A stretch of 64,000 nucleotides of DNA from Brachypterus glaber (Eukaryota > Arthropoda > Insecta > Coleoptera > Kateretidae), in NCBI GenBank assembly GCA_958510825.1, contig OY294051.1, positions 3,844,001 to 3,908,000 of the forward strand. Reading direction: 5' to 3'. A model generated the notes under the pieces. The model had not been told where the DNA came from, did no database searches, and saw only the letters and a program-made list of their open reading frames with translations. A program made the position numbers and the translations under genes. Shown one piece after another: positions 24,553 through 37,000 of this stretch (positions are counted from its first letter, which is position 1; each line of letters opens with the position of its first letter).

Positions 24553-25582
24553 CCCATATAGCACACAATACCCCCCTGATATCCTCTCAATGTCCTCCCA
24601 ATGTTTCATATCCCGGGACATTAGTCGTATATCCCAAGGATATCACAAAAGGTATGTCCTGAGGATATACTCCCATTATATCCCAAGGATATACGGTATG
24701 TACTTCGTACATCCTAGGGACGTCCAGACTGGATTTCTCGTGAATGTCCTTTCCGATATGCCTGGAATATCCTACGATGGCTTTTTCTTCATTGTTTTAA
24801 ATTTACCGCATTTTTCGTGACTTTAATGGCGGATGTCGGTGTTTGTGGTCTGTTTATGTGTGTAAGTTTTTTCCACAGTTATTATTACATCGGCACTTAG
24901 TAGGTTCTACTAAAAGTGCCGATGTATTAAAATCTTCGCCGAAAAGTCAAAATCTATGACCATGTTTTTTTCATATTTCTCGACGTTTCGAAATGAGTAA
25001 AAACAATTTTGCGTCCGTCTGTCTGTCTGGGTGTAAACTCGCTAACTCCATTTCTAAAAAAGATATCGTCAAGCGGTTTTTTGCATATTCTTTCTTATCA
25101 TATTTCGAAGAGCTGATTAGATTTTGGGGGTAAACTATTGGGGTAAGGGGGTAAGAATGTGGCAAAACTCCTATTTTTTGCGTGTTTTGTTTTCTCCCTG
25201 AGGGAGGGGTAATACTCCGTCCGTCTTAAGTGCATTAAATTTTTTATGGACGAGCCCATTGGCCTTTGCAAAGGTAAATCGTAGTGAAATTTATGATGAA
25301 AAAGGAAATATATTTCGTAGATAAGTGGCTATCAAACAGTTGTACATAATTTGTAGCTATCTTTAGGACAGACGTACAGTATATCCTCAGGACATATATG
25401 TCCATATATTATATCTCCGGGATTTACGGTTCGAAAGTCGCTCTGCTTCCCGTTTAGTAACAAAGTATATCCTGAGGATGTCCTACGGATATCTATAGAC
25501 GAAATCGTATATCCTAGGGATGTCGGAACTCCCAAAACGGATATTCTGGGGATATCTATTGTATAAACCTGTGCTATCTGGG
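24553..25582. mobile_element. CCCATATAGCACA-ended element with GGATAT(CC) repeats
   Basis: Ends CCCATATAGCACA and TGTGCTATCTGGG, flanked by TA on each side. Both halves are studded with ATATCCnnGGATAT-like words (AAGGATATC, GAGGATATAC, GGGGATATC). A CATCGGCACT-family fragment is nested at 24897-25190. Confidence 0.7.
24897..25190 (-). mobile_element. CATCGGCACT family 3' fragment, nested
   Basis: Terminal hairpin ACATCGGCACT...AGTGCCGATGT, then GTCCGTCTGTCTGTC and TTCGAAGAGCTGATTAG, then truncated. Confidence 0.7.
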
Positions 25583-25875
25583 TATAAAAAACTATTAAAA
25601 AACGCCTGTAGTTGAACCTAAAATACAACATTTTGTTATCACTTGTAATACTCCCGCCAGGCAGCGTATATGACATATATGGGAGCCTCCCGAGCCTCCC
25701 ACAAGCGTGCGAGTATCATCGAAAAATGTGAGAATCTCAAGGTTTATTGGGTAGTAAAATTTGATTTAAGAAAACTGCTTGTGCATGGATAAAACTCGTA
25801 GTTTAAACTCGTGACTTTTAGATAAAAGTAGTGCGCAGTAAGTACCTAATAAGTGCGCAATAAGTACCTAATAAG
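25583..25875. other. No gene; tandem-like AGTACCTAATAAG near the end
   Basis: Short direct repeats of GCGCA(G/A)TAAGTACCTAATAAG at 25831-25875 precede the hAT-type element. Confidence 0.4.
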
Positions 25876-27310
25876 TAGAGGTGTGCGCCGCCGCGCCGCG
25901 CCGCCGCCGCCGACTGACGCCGCGGATCAAACTTGGTCGGCGTGACTGATCACGCCGCCGCCGCCTAATATAGGGTCAGTCGGCGGCGCGCCGACCTTAA
26001 AATGAAGCAACAAAATTCAAAATTAGCTATTAATATTTATCAAAAGTTTTTATTCAAGACATTTTTTGCCAGCCTATTCTAGACAACGTGCGCTAAGCGA
26101 TGCGCAAGTCATTGGCTGTTTAAGTTGAGGCACCGGCCCTCCAAGTATAGTTCTCTCTCTTTCTAATTAAAGAGTTAGAAAGAGATAGAACTAAGCTCGG
26201 TGAATCAAACGGCCCTTGCATAACCTTGAAACGATTAGTCCAACCTGATGTGAGTAGCGAGTTCGTTCTAATTAAACTAGTTTAATTCTAGCTAAAATAG
26301 GTAATCAACAAAAGTAAGTAAATATTTAACATATATAAATAAACAACAAAACTGAATTATGCAGGTTTTTAACAATAATCCTTAGATACCGTTTATAAAC
26401 AGTCAGTGTTTAGTAAATGCAATAAAACATAAAATAGGCCAGGGAGTCAGCTTTTATGTGAACTACTTATGCCCCTGGTAATTAAAAACATTTTTAGTGC
26501 TTAAAAATGTTAACTTAACATGCAAAAAAAAACAAAAACAACGAACACTGGCATTAGGGTGGAAGAAATTCAACCAAACGTAACTAATATTTTTTTAATA
26601 GTTTAGATACTATATTATAATATTACAATAAAAGTTTTTTTATAGATTTATTAGTAACTGTACAAAATAACATCAAAACATTATATACACAAAATATAGA
26701 TGCAAGTCGCTTGCAGAACAAAGTGGTAGAAAATATTTGTCTAAAATTTCAAGTCTCTATGTCAAAGCGTTCTTGAAATATCGTGGCGTAAAGTTGTTAT
26801 GCAAGCGACTTGCATCTATATTTGGTGTATACTATTCACAGTGCTTGCGCTAGAATAGTATAATACGGTAGTTTCGAATTTCCCAAAATCGCCAAAAAAC
26901 GTTCTAGACAAATAATTATTTTATAAAATTTGTATCATACAAATATGTTTCATGAAAAAATAAGAAACTTTGAAAATGTCCGTCCGTCTATCTGTCTGTC
27001 CGTTCGATGTCACGATTTTTGTAGACACGAATCGTGTCACACGATATCTCAAGAACGAATAATCCGATCGACTTGAAGTTTTCAGGAAAAATCAAGTTCC
27101 ATGAGGGGAAAGTTATACGGTTAAACTTTTAAAAAGATCGAAAAAAGCTGAAAGAAAATTCCGATTAATGAAAGTTTCTCAGAAAAAATTACTTTTTTTT
27201 AATAGGTCGGCGCGCCGGTCACGCCGCCGCCGATGAATGACGCGCCGCCCGCCGACCAAAATTTGGCAAAACGCCGCCGCCGATCAAACACTGGTCGGCG
27301 CACACCTCTA
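25876..27310. mobile_element. hAT-type non-autonomous element with GC-rich ends
   Basis: TIR TAGAGGTGTGCGCCG and an exact 8-bp duplication CTAATAAG (25868-25875, 27311-27318), the hAT signature. The outer roughly 100-120 bases on each side are a dense GCC/CGG satellite (CGCCGCCGCCG) in an AT-rich genome. An ATACTATTCAC repeat with CTGTCTGTCC occupies 26826-27190. No transposase seen. Confidence 0.88.
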
Positions 27311-27318
27311 CTAATAAG

Positions 27319-27480
27319 TGCGCTTTAAATTTTCTTGCAAAATTCTCGGACTATACTACCCCACGTTACGGCCATTGCCGCACCTGGTGCAGAAGTACGC
27401 AGTTACCCCTTGGCCTGATTATCTGAAGCCTCGTGCATCGAGGTCTGTGTTACGTGGCGTGTGGGCGGAAATTGGTGCAC
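27319..27480. other. Short unassigned stretch
   Basis: Higher GC than its surroundings (TACGGCCATTGCCGCACC); no match in the window and no domain in translation. Confidence 0.3.
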
Positions 27481-27489
27481 GTGTACCCA

Positions 27490-28130
27490 CAATAGCACAT
27501 TGGGTCACTTTCGTCCCAATTCATCACTTTTGTCAGTTAAATGGGTTTTCAGGGGACCTAATTTACTTAAAAGCGGCCATAACCAAGTTAAGGGTAAATA
27601 AAAGACCATATCTGCAATAAAACAGTATTTTTCGATCGATTTTTCCTTTTCTTGTTATAAAGGTAAAATATTGTAATCGTTTTCTTGTCTATTTCTACTG
27701 CTACTAGAACCATGAAATTTGGCGTAATAACGAATTTCCGATGACAATACAATAAACAATCATTAGTTTTATTAATTAATCATAATTTGAACCAATTTTA
27801 ATTAATTTAAATTTTTTTTATTTGCAATTTTGGTAGCGCCTTCACCAAAATTGCAAATAAAAAAATTAAAATTAATTAAAATTGATTTAATTAATGATCA
27901 ATTAATGAAACTGATAATTGTTTATTGTATTGTCATCGGAAATTCGTTATCACGCCAAATTTCATGGTTCTAGTAGCAGTAGAAATAGACAAGAAAACGA
28001 TAACAATATTTTACCTTTATAATAAGAAAACGAAAAATCGATCGAAAAATACTGTTTTATTGCAGATATGGTATAAGAGTATATATGGTATACTAGTATA
28101 TCGTCGGCTTACAAGTAAAAGGCACTAAGT
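27490..28130. repeat. Large palindrome, arms about 240 bp
   Basis: Sequence from about 27590 to 27833 returns inverted from about 27845 to 28080 (TTTTTCGATCGA..., CCATGAAATTTGGCG, CAATTTTGGT/ACCAAAATTG at the centre). The arm is the same unit as in the 23 kb and 28.6 kb blocks. Confidence 0.75.
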
Positions 28131-28222
28131 CACTTTTTTGCAAAAATGGGATTTTTATGGTACTGTAATTAATTTTTGATGATCTATGTACAGGTAAACC
28201 GAACTAACTTCTAGGTGGACTG

Positions 28223-28960
28223 CCAAGAAAGTTACCCACTAAACAAAACGCACCAGTTTGATTTTGAATAAAATTTTATCTGGCAATAGGCACTGTCACT
28301 TAGTGCACTTAGTGCGTTTTAATTGTAGATTATTTTAAATGTTTCTGCACTAAGCGACTTAGTGTTTGTTTGGCGAAACGTGCATTTTTGTAACAATTAT
28401 TACACACATTAAAAAACAACAGCGAAAGTTAAATTTGTCAATATCTCAAAACCATGTTTTTGGACTTAGTGCTCTTTACTTGTAAGCCGACGATATAAGC
28501 TTATATTGTAGAAGATTTCACGAGAATGGCAGTGTGTTGAACTTTTAATATAGTAAGCTTTGTTTGTACACGTACACATTGGTAACCAATAGCACATTGT
28601 GTTACTTTAGTTCCAATTCATCACTTTTGTCAGTTAAATGGGTTTTCAGGTTGCCTAATTTACTTAAAAGCAGCCATAACCCAGTTAAGGGTAAATAAAA
28701 GACCATATCTGCAAAAAAAAGTATTTTTCGATCGATTTTTCCTTTTCTTTTTAGAAAGGTAAATAATTGTAATCGTTTTTCACCTATTTCTGGTATGACT
28801 AGCACCATGAAATTTGGCATAATAACGAATTTCCTATGACAATACAATTATAAATCATTAGTTTCATTAATTAATCATTAATTGTATCAATTTTAATTAA
28901 TTTAATTTTTTTTATTTGCAATTTTGGTGAAAGCGCTAACAGGTGTTTCTTATTTCCAAG
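28223..28960. repeat. Duplicated block, copy 2
   Basis: Counterpart of 22936-23735, running on to CAATTTTGGTGAAAGCGC, which at the first locus lies beyond the 23.77-24.12 kb frame. Confidence 0.75.
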
Positions 28961-29025
28961 TTATTCTTATAGAAGATTTCAAAATAATAGCTGTGTGTCG
29001 AACTTTTAACATAGGTACATAGACA

Positions 29026-29841
29026 CCCATATAGCACCGGTCGTTCAATGGACGTCCATTTTAGATACCTTTTAAGTACATTAGTCCACGGACTAATAAT
29101 GGATGTACTGTGTACGTCCATATAATTACATTCTTTGTACGACTATTAGTGGACGTCCATTCAGTGTCCATTTTACGCGCATAATTTCAGCTCTACGTTT
29201 ATTCTAAGTGGGTGAAACAGCGAGTGGGTAAACTTAGCCTTATACGCGTAGGGGGGGGGGGGGTGATGGGAAGATAAGGGGGGATGTAAAATTTATTTTA
29301 AAATTTGATTATCACTGGATGAGTATGTAACCTAATTTTAGTTTTAAATTATCTGCCTTTGGCAGATTTTCCCTAAACAAACAAACAAACAAACAAGGGG
29401 ATTAGGGGAAGGGGAAATTCATACACTTCATACCCCGGTTCTTGCGTTATTAAAGGCTGTAGGGGGGTAGCCAAAATATGAAATCTCTACATCCTTTAAT
29501 AACACCAGAAATGGGGTATGAAGTGTATGTATTTTGGTACAATTTGCGTTACGTAATATATGGACAGCCCCCAACAACAAACATTCCAAGTTAAATAACA
29601 GTTTTTCACACTCGCAAAAACCAGTTAAGTAAGCAAAAAAGCAAGTCCTATGGATGCTGGATGGATGGTTTGAACGGACACCTTATGGATTGAAGTCCAC
29701 AGTTGTGTCATCTGGACTCTGAACGGATGTCCATTGGACGTTCATAGAGAAAAAAATGGGCATCCTATGGACATACAGCCGTCCATGAACACAAAAGTCC
29801 ATTGGATGTAGTATGGATAGTATCACTTTGTGCTATCTGGG
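29026..29841. mobile_element. CCCATATAGCAC-ended element with GGACGTCCA repeats
   Basis: Ends CCCATATAGCAC and GTGCTATCTGGG, flanked by CA. Internal words TGGACGTCCAT, GGACTAATAATGGATG and GTCCATTGGA repeat at both ends. A G run (about 29251-29262) and (aaac)n sit in the middle. Confidence 0.7.
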
Positions 29842-30871
29842 CATATGCATAGGTAGTAAGCTTTGTTTGTGCACGTGTAAACATAGTGGTCATGAACAGC
29901 ACATATCCAATATTGGATTCCTTTTGACCTAATTCATCTTGTTTAACTAGAATCAGAGTTAAATCGACATGAAAAATAGCATTGTACGTTAAAAGAGTAA
30001 TTTTTACTTTCTTGTTAGCTTAAGCTAAATCTTCAGGTCGGTTTTTCACTTACTTCTTAAATATTTAAAATTTACAATTTTGGCGAAGGCGTAAACATTG
30101 GTTACCTATTTCCAAATTTTTCTTAGAAAAGATTTGACGGAAATAGCAGTTTGTCGAATTTTTAATATAGAAAAAGCGTTAAAAAAGTATTTTTCACTTC
30201 CTTCTTATTTTTACATACTTATTTCTCGTTAAACTAGAACAGTGAAATTTGGAAAATAAAAATTAGTAACACTTAAAATACTACATTACGCACCGAGTAC
30301 GCGAACCTAGTTTTTAGTGCACGAGAGTGCTTATTTTTTACCAGGTCGAGCCGAATCTGCCATAAAAGAGTATTTTGTTAGTAAAATCTTGTGATCGATT
30401 TTTTCGTTATTTTCCTTATATCTAGAAACGTGAAATTTGGCACATTGGCGCATGACCAATGAAAATACAATAATCAATCATTAGTTTTATTAATTAATAG
30501 ATTATTGCATCAATTTTAATAAATTTGGTTGTTTCCAAATTTCATGGGAATAAAACTGCAGTTTGTCGAACTTTTACTGTAGTATCGTTTTATTGGCAGC
30601 GGTCACAGAACACTAGCAGCGCGGTACCTGTTGTGTGGACGTAAGAAAAATGGTGTGGAAAACTTGCTGGAAAGTGTCTTTCTTGTGCTTGTTTTATTTC
30701 CAAAATATGAGTCCATCCAGAATTATATAGAAAATTAAATTTCCGATGAAATTTTCTTTATTTTCTAGAAAATTCATTAGAAAATCTTGTTTGACCAAAA
30801 CGAGCTTTCTTCAAAGCTTTATACTTTCAGAATGATACATGTGGCGTCACCTAGCAAATGAAGTTCCTACT
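29842..30871. other. Degenerate copies of the 23/28-kb block; no gene
   Basis: GTAAGCTTTGTTTGTGCACG (29855), CAATTTTGGCGAAGGCG (30075) and GATCGATTTTTTCG (30391) mark worn copies. Confidence 0.5.
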
Positions 30872-30879
30872 TATAAAAG
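30872..30879 (+). promoter_or_regulatory. TATA box of the triple-HTH gene
   Basis: TATAAAAG followed by G. Placing +1 about 30 bases on puts transcription start near 30902, in AACAACAGT, giving a 5' UTR of about 100 bases before the ATG at 31001. Spacing fits; the start itself is inferred. Confidence 0.5.
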
Positions 30880-31000
30880 GAATCTGTAGTGTTGTTAACA
30901 ACAGTAATTTTTTTTGCGATTCTTTGGTAATTTGTGCATTTGACGTTTAAAGTTAATGTTTGTTTATTTTATGTGAATATTATTGAAGTTTGGTTGACAA

Positions 31001-34000
31001 ATGGTGAGTTAAACGTCAAATTTTCTTATTTAAATCTGATAAATCATATCCAGCTATAAATATACAAAAAAATTATTGAAAAAGGCTGTTGAAAAAAAAA
31101 TATAAGCTCCTTCAAAAGATGAAAGATAGGCCTATAATACCTAGGCCATTTATACGTGTATCAAGTATGGCATGAAAAATAATTGATATTATTGGTAAAA
31201 ATATATCAAATGTTGATAGGTATATTGCGAGTGCTATCAATTTTACTGGGTAATTGGTAGGTCCTTTCGACAAACAGTTTTTTTAGAAAAATATAGATCT
31301 TGAGTATGTGAAGAAATTTTGTTTTGGCAAATGTATGCTACAGGTATATACACAGTAAACAATCACCATACATGTTAAGCTACAAATTAAAGTACAGCTG
31401 TGCCAAATTTTCTCAAAACCAATCAAATATTACTAAGCTGGTGATAAATAATCTTAAAATGATTCGAAGTAACATCAGATGAATGGGATTTGAATGTTGG
31501 ATGCCTAATATTTGGGTCTAATGTTAAAACAATATCAATATAATGTTAGAGTTTCACCAAACATTAGATAAATGTTATTTATATGTTGGACCCTAACTTT
31601 AGGCTTCTAACAATAACCATGTTTACATGTACCCGCTAACTACCATAGTTATAACTCCTGTATAAATCTCTCTCTAAAACAACCTGATAGAAAAAGCCCG
31701 ACTGCTATCTGGATTTATAACTATGGTAGTTAGCAGGTATATGTAAATGTGGTTATTTAAATCACATTTACCTAATGTTTGATCAAGTCATTCTAATTTT
31801 GTTATTCACCAGGTTGGTATGGTTACAGGTTCCATGGCAAACCTTATTCTTTCTCTCTTTCTCATGATTCGAATATTGGATGTGCGAATATACTGTGTAG
31901 TTTATTTTTTAAAAACATAACTATATTCTATACACAAACATATACTATTCAAACCTGTTGTAAAAATATTTACTGTGCGATTTTTAATTTACTATCTTGC
32001 TTGAAAAAACAGACCATAGCTACATGACATAAACGGTTTTGTAATTTTAGGATAAAATGGATACAGAGTCATCCGACAGTAACCCTGAGACAGAGGAAGA
32101 CAATTCAATCAGTGATTATCTGGAAGTAGTGTGTAAAGAAGAAAAAGAAGGAAATGCAAAACATGCAAATATTAAAGAAGAAGAGTATATAAAAGAAGAC
32201 GAAGAGAATGAAGAAGAACAAGAGAGTGAAAAAGATGAGAGTTATAAAGAAGAAGAAAGTGAACTGGAAGAAGACAGTGAAAAAGAAGAAAAAAGAAGGA
32301 AAAGAGGAAAATATAAAACCAAGAGAAAAACTAGAAAAGTAAAAAATAAAAAAGGAAAAGATGATGATTCAGATTCTGATCCTGAACCTGAATATGGGTA
32401 AGATTCTTTCTTAACTGAACTGAGTTTTTTTTAAGAACTAAATATTTAGGACAAACAAAATATTTTTTATTTTATCCTTTAATTTTTTTTTTTTATTTTT
32501 ACTTTTACCAAATTGACAAATTTTTGCGTTTCTCGATGTTTTATATGTAAAAAACTATTAAAAAAAGGTTGCAAGTTTTAAATTTTTTTTGAAAAAAAAA
32601 AAGTTTGGCATTAATTAATTACATCGGCACTTAGTGCTACTAAAAGTGCCGATGTATTGAAATCTTCGCCGAAAAGTCAAAATGACCACGTTTTTTTCAC
32701 ATTTCTCGACGTTTTAGAGTCTAAACAGTAAAAAAAAAATTTGCGTCCGTCTGTCTGTCTGGGTGTAAACTCTCTAACTCCATTTCTACATGAAATATCG
32801 ACTTGCGGTTTTTTGCATATTGTTTCTTATCGTATTCCGAAGAGCTGATTAGATTTTGGGGGTAAGGTGGTAAAAATAGGGTAAAACTCCTATTTTTAGC
32901 GTTTTTTGTTTATAATTAAGGCAATTATTATTGTATTTGGTTAATTTAGCACTTATATAAAAGATAATTTTAAATTGGTCTAAAAAGTTTATAAACAACG
33001 TTTTCCTATAACGCATTGTTTTCGAGATATTGGCGTTTAAAGCAGTAAAAGGTTTTTTAACATATCTCACATATTTATAACCCGATTTCAAAAAATTATA
33101 TTTTAAATAAAAGCTCTTTTTAAGCCCTATAAAAAATGTTATAAACAGTTTTTTGCTAAAATATAATGTTTTAAAGATACAGAATTTAAAATCAAATAAA
33201 ACACCTAGGTTGAAATTTGCAAACTAGATGGCTCTAGTGTACAATAGTGCCGATGTTTTGACAGGGCGCTTGCAACGTTTCATCTAGTTATTCTTATGAC
33301 AGCAGTTTTTTTAATTTTCTTGAATTTTATTTATTTTTTAAAAAATGTTTTTAGCATTCTTTATTTCTTATTTTAGTGATAGGCGGGGTAGATTTGAAGC
33401 TGACACTTTAAAACAAGCGATAGAAGCCTACAAAAGTAAAGAAATGACAATGAAGAAGGTATGCGAAACATTCAACATTTCGAAACGAACGTTTAAGCGA
33501 CACCTAGAGGGCGACACCGACTACTATTCAACCACTTTGCCATACGACGTCGAAGCCAAAATCGTCGAGTGCATTTTAAAATTGAATCCGCAGGAAATTT
33601 GCGTCCGGATCAACGATTTTAGGAAACTGGCCTACGATATTGCGGAAAAGAACAACTATAAACATACTTTTAATAGAAAATTAAAGATGGCCGGTTAGTA
33701 CATACATACAAATTTGCATTAACTACACATTTAAAAAAAAAATTGAGATAACCACTAACTTTTTTCAACTTATTTGTTAAACTGACAGCTATGTCAAAAT
33801 AATTTAAGTCCAAACTTAATTTTTAACTGATTAACCACGTATGCGAACTGTCTTAAATGTTCTCGACTGATTTTTTGCCTCGACTCCGTCTCAGCAAAAA
33901 AACTTCAGTCAGTAAAGACTTAGTTCGCATACTAGGTGCATAATATACTATTTTCTGTATCAGGTACAAAATGGTACTATTGTTTCCTGCAAAGGCATCC

Positions 34001-37000
34001 TGATGTTGCGGCCAAAATGACGGAATTAAGAAGAACTGACGATATTAAAAAGATTTCGCCCGAGCTGTTGAACAGTTTGGTCGACCACGTGTGTTCTAAC
34101 ACAAAAGTGAAAATGGATGTAAAAAATGAAAAGGAGGAGGAGGAAAAACCCCCCAAGTAAGTATTTTTAGCTTAAATATTACTTTCTTCTTGGGATGACC
34201 TGCGTTAGTAAAAAAACTGTTTTTATCCAATACGTACAGATAATAAGACAATTACCAGCTTTATTTTAAATAGATAAACTCAATAATAACCCCCGCGTGG
34301 CTATTACTTTATTGAGTGGATAATTATTTATTTTACCCACTAAACTGTCACTTGTCAAATTATTTTCTTGTAAATGTCATTAAAATTTTTAATAAAAATA
34401 TGAATTCCTAAGCTATTTATTGGATAAAACCTTGTATGGCACTCATGGGTAAACCGATATTGCCCTCTCGAAAATTAACCTGCTTGGCTGACGCCTCAGG
34501 TTAATTTTCTCATGGGCAATATCTTACTTTACCCACTAGTACCATAAATAACTATTTATTGTTTTTTTGTCTCAACGTTTTATATGTAAAAAGCTGATTT
34601 TCACAAAAAAAATGTGTCAGTCTGTCCGGAAATAATTGTATTTTTATTCATTTTTTTTTGGCTAATTTTTACGATTTTTTATAATTTTTTTTTGAAAATA
34701 TTTTTTTTTTTGAAAATAAACATAAGGGAAAGTATTCTTTTGTTGGCAGTAGTATTTTTTATTATTTTTATTTTTTTTTTATTAAATATTTTAGGAGCAC
34801 CAACCCAGAAGACATGTTGGTAGCGCTAGAAGACTTCAGAACAAAAAAACTAAGTCTATACAAATGTTGCGAAATCTACAACATATCCCGACGAATTTTC
34901 AAAAAACTGTTGATCGATGAAGGCCTAGTAAAACCGATAACGAAGGGCCGCAGAACCACTTTACCTCCCGAGGTAGAAAAATGCATTGTCGATAGCATAA
35001 TGGCCATACCTCAGCCTTTAATAGTGACTATCACACACTGTCGAAAACTGGCTTATGAAATAGCCGAAAAAAATTGTTTTAAGCACAGTTTTAACAAAAG
35101 ATTGAAAATAGCTGGGGAACAGTGGTATTATAACTTTATTGAAAGGCATCCTCAGGTAATAATGATTATAGTAGTATTTATTTCTAAAATATTTTCCTTT
35201 AAACATATCGTCCCCCCAGTATTGGTTTGTCGTATCTCCATTTTCGGACATTTTGAGATTTTTACATATTTGTTTATCTACAATTAAGTGCTTTAGTGTC
35301 CAACAAACATTTCATCAATATATGCTTTAGTTTCTAAAATAAATTGTCGTATCTCCACAAAATATTTTAAAATCTCAATATTGTTTTGTCGCATCTTATA
35401 AATTTTAGTACAATTTGCGTAATACTTGATATTTTTATTAAACTATTGTAAGAAAAAGAGTTGAAATTGATCCAGCATAAGATTTACAAGATATTTAGAA
35501 AAACTTCACAAAACTCAATTTTCGGAAAATTGGATTTTGGAGATACGACAGACCAATACTGGGGTGACGATATGTCTAAAAATACGACGTAAGGGAGCTA
35601 CGCCCATTTAAAAGTGGCTAAAAAAATTGGTTCTTAATAACTCAGGAACCCTTTGAGATAGAGAGCTTAATGTTATTTTCATGTAGTTATTTTAACCAGG
35701 GGCCTGCGAAACGGGGGGGGGGGGGTATCAGTTTTTTGCCCTAAACTTTTTTCTGTTTAACTTCTTTGTAATTTTATTATTGGAACATTATTCCTCAGAT
35801 CAAAATACATAAAAAAGTACTTTTTGTTGTAATACTGTATGATTAACCGTTTTCGTTAAAAACTCAATTTAAGGTGAAATTTCACTTTTCAAGGACGAAA
35901 AATTAAATACTAAAATGTTGAAAACCAAAATAGTTTCACAAAAGGTTTTTGATAATTTTATATATATATATTTTTCGTATTTAAGGTGGGACAAAGGGTC
36001 TCAGACTCAAGAAAAGCTGTGAATAAAGTCAAAATCAGTGTACAAGAGCAGGCAAAAGACATGATTGAGAAAATATGTGAGGATCCCACCCCAGATCTCA
36101 GCGTTATCAACAACCTAATGGCCGAATGTGAGGCTCAGTGTGAGGTTCCTGTGAGGACAGATGAGGTGATCATAGGAGAAGACGGCAAAAGAAAAAGAAG
36201 GTAAGTACATATATGACATATGTGACGCTAAAACAGACAAAAAGGATATTATTTTTGAAAAAAAAACACGAAAGGACAAAAAATCCACAATACTAATAAT
36301 CTAATTATCCCAAGTTATTTTATTATCTATGATTAGTCCCTAATACGAAATACTTTATATACATATGACATAAAATAATAGTTTATTTATATTCTTTGGA
36401 ACAGCACACTTATAGTTATTAGTGTCTAGGATTATACATAGATAATAAAATCGCTTGGAATATTTTTTTATTATTAGATTATTCCATTTGTTCACTGTCC
36501 TCGTGTTTGTTATAGGAAAAAACAAAAGAACATGTGGTCTGCTCAAGATATGTGGACCGCACTAGATCTATACCGCAACAAAAAAATGGGATTCGCCACC
36601 GTCTGCAGAACCTTCAACATCCCAAAGGCTACCTTCAAACGCCATTTTGAAGGCAAAAACAAAAGACCGTCGTCATCGATCATCAAATTCAACGGTCGAT
36701 TGCCAGCTCTACCACAAGAAGTCGAAGAAATGATAGTCGACCATATTTTCCGAGCAAACAATATAAATGTCAAAGAATGTAGAAAATTGGCTTTTGAAAT
36801 TGCAGAAAAACATGGAGTTAAACATCAGTTTAACAAAAAAACGAGAAGTGCAGGTAAAACTTGGTACGTTAACTTCGCGGAAAGGTATCCACAGGTAAAA
36901 GACAAGGTTATAGATAAAAGAAACAAGAAAAACGTCAACGCGAATGTCAGCGTCATTACCGAGTCATACGAACAGCCTTTGGACATGTCTCATAATTTCA

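Noticed and set aside
34614..34823. Hydrophobic 69-codon frame before exon 5
   Set aside because: It is the T-rich polypyrimidine tract of intron 4, translated as Phe/Ile/Leu.
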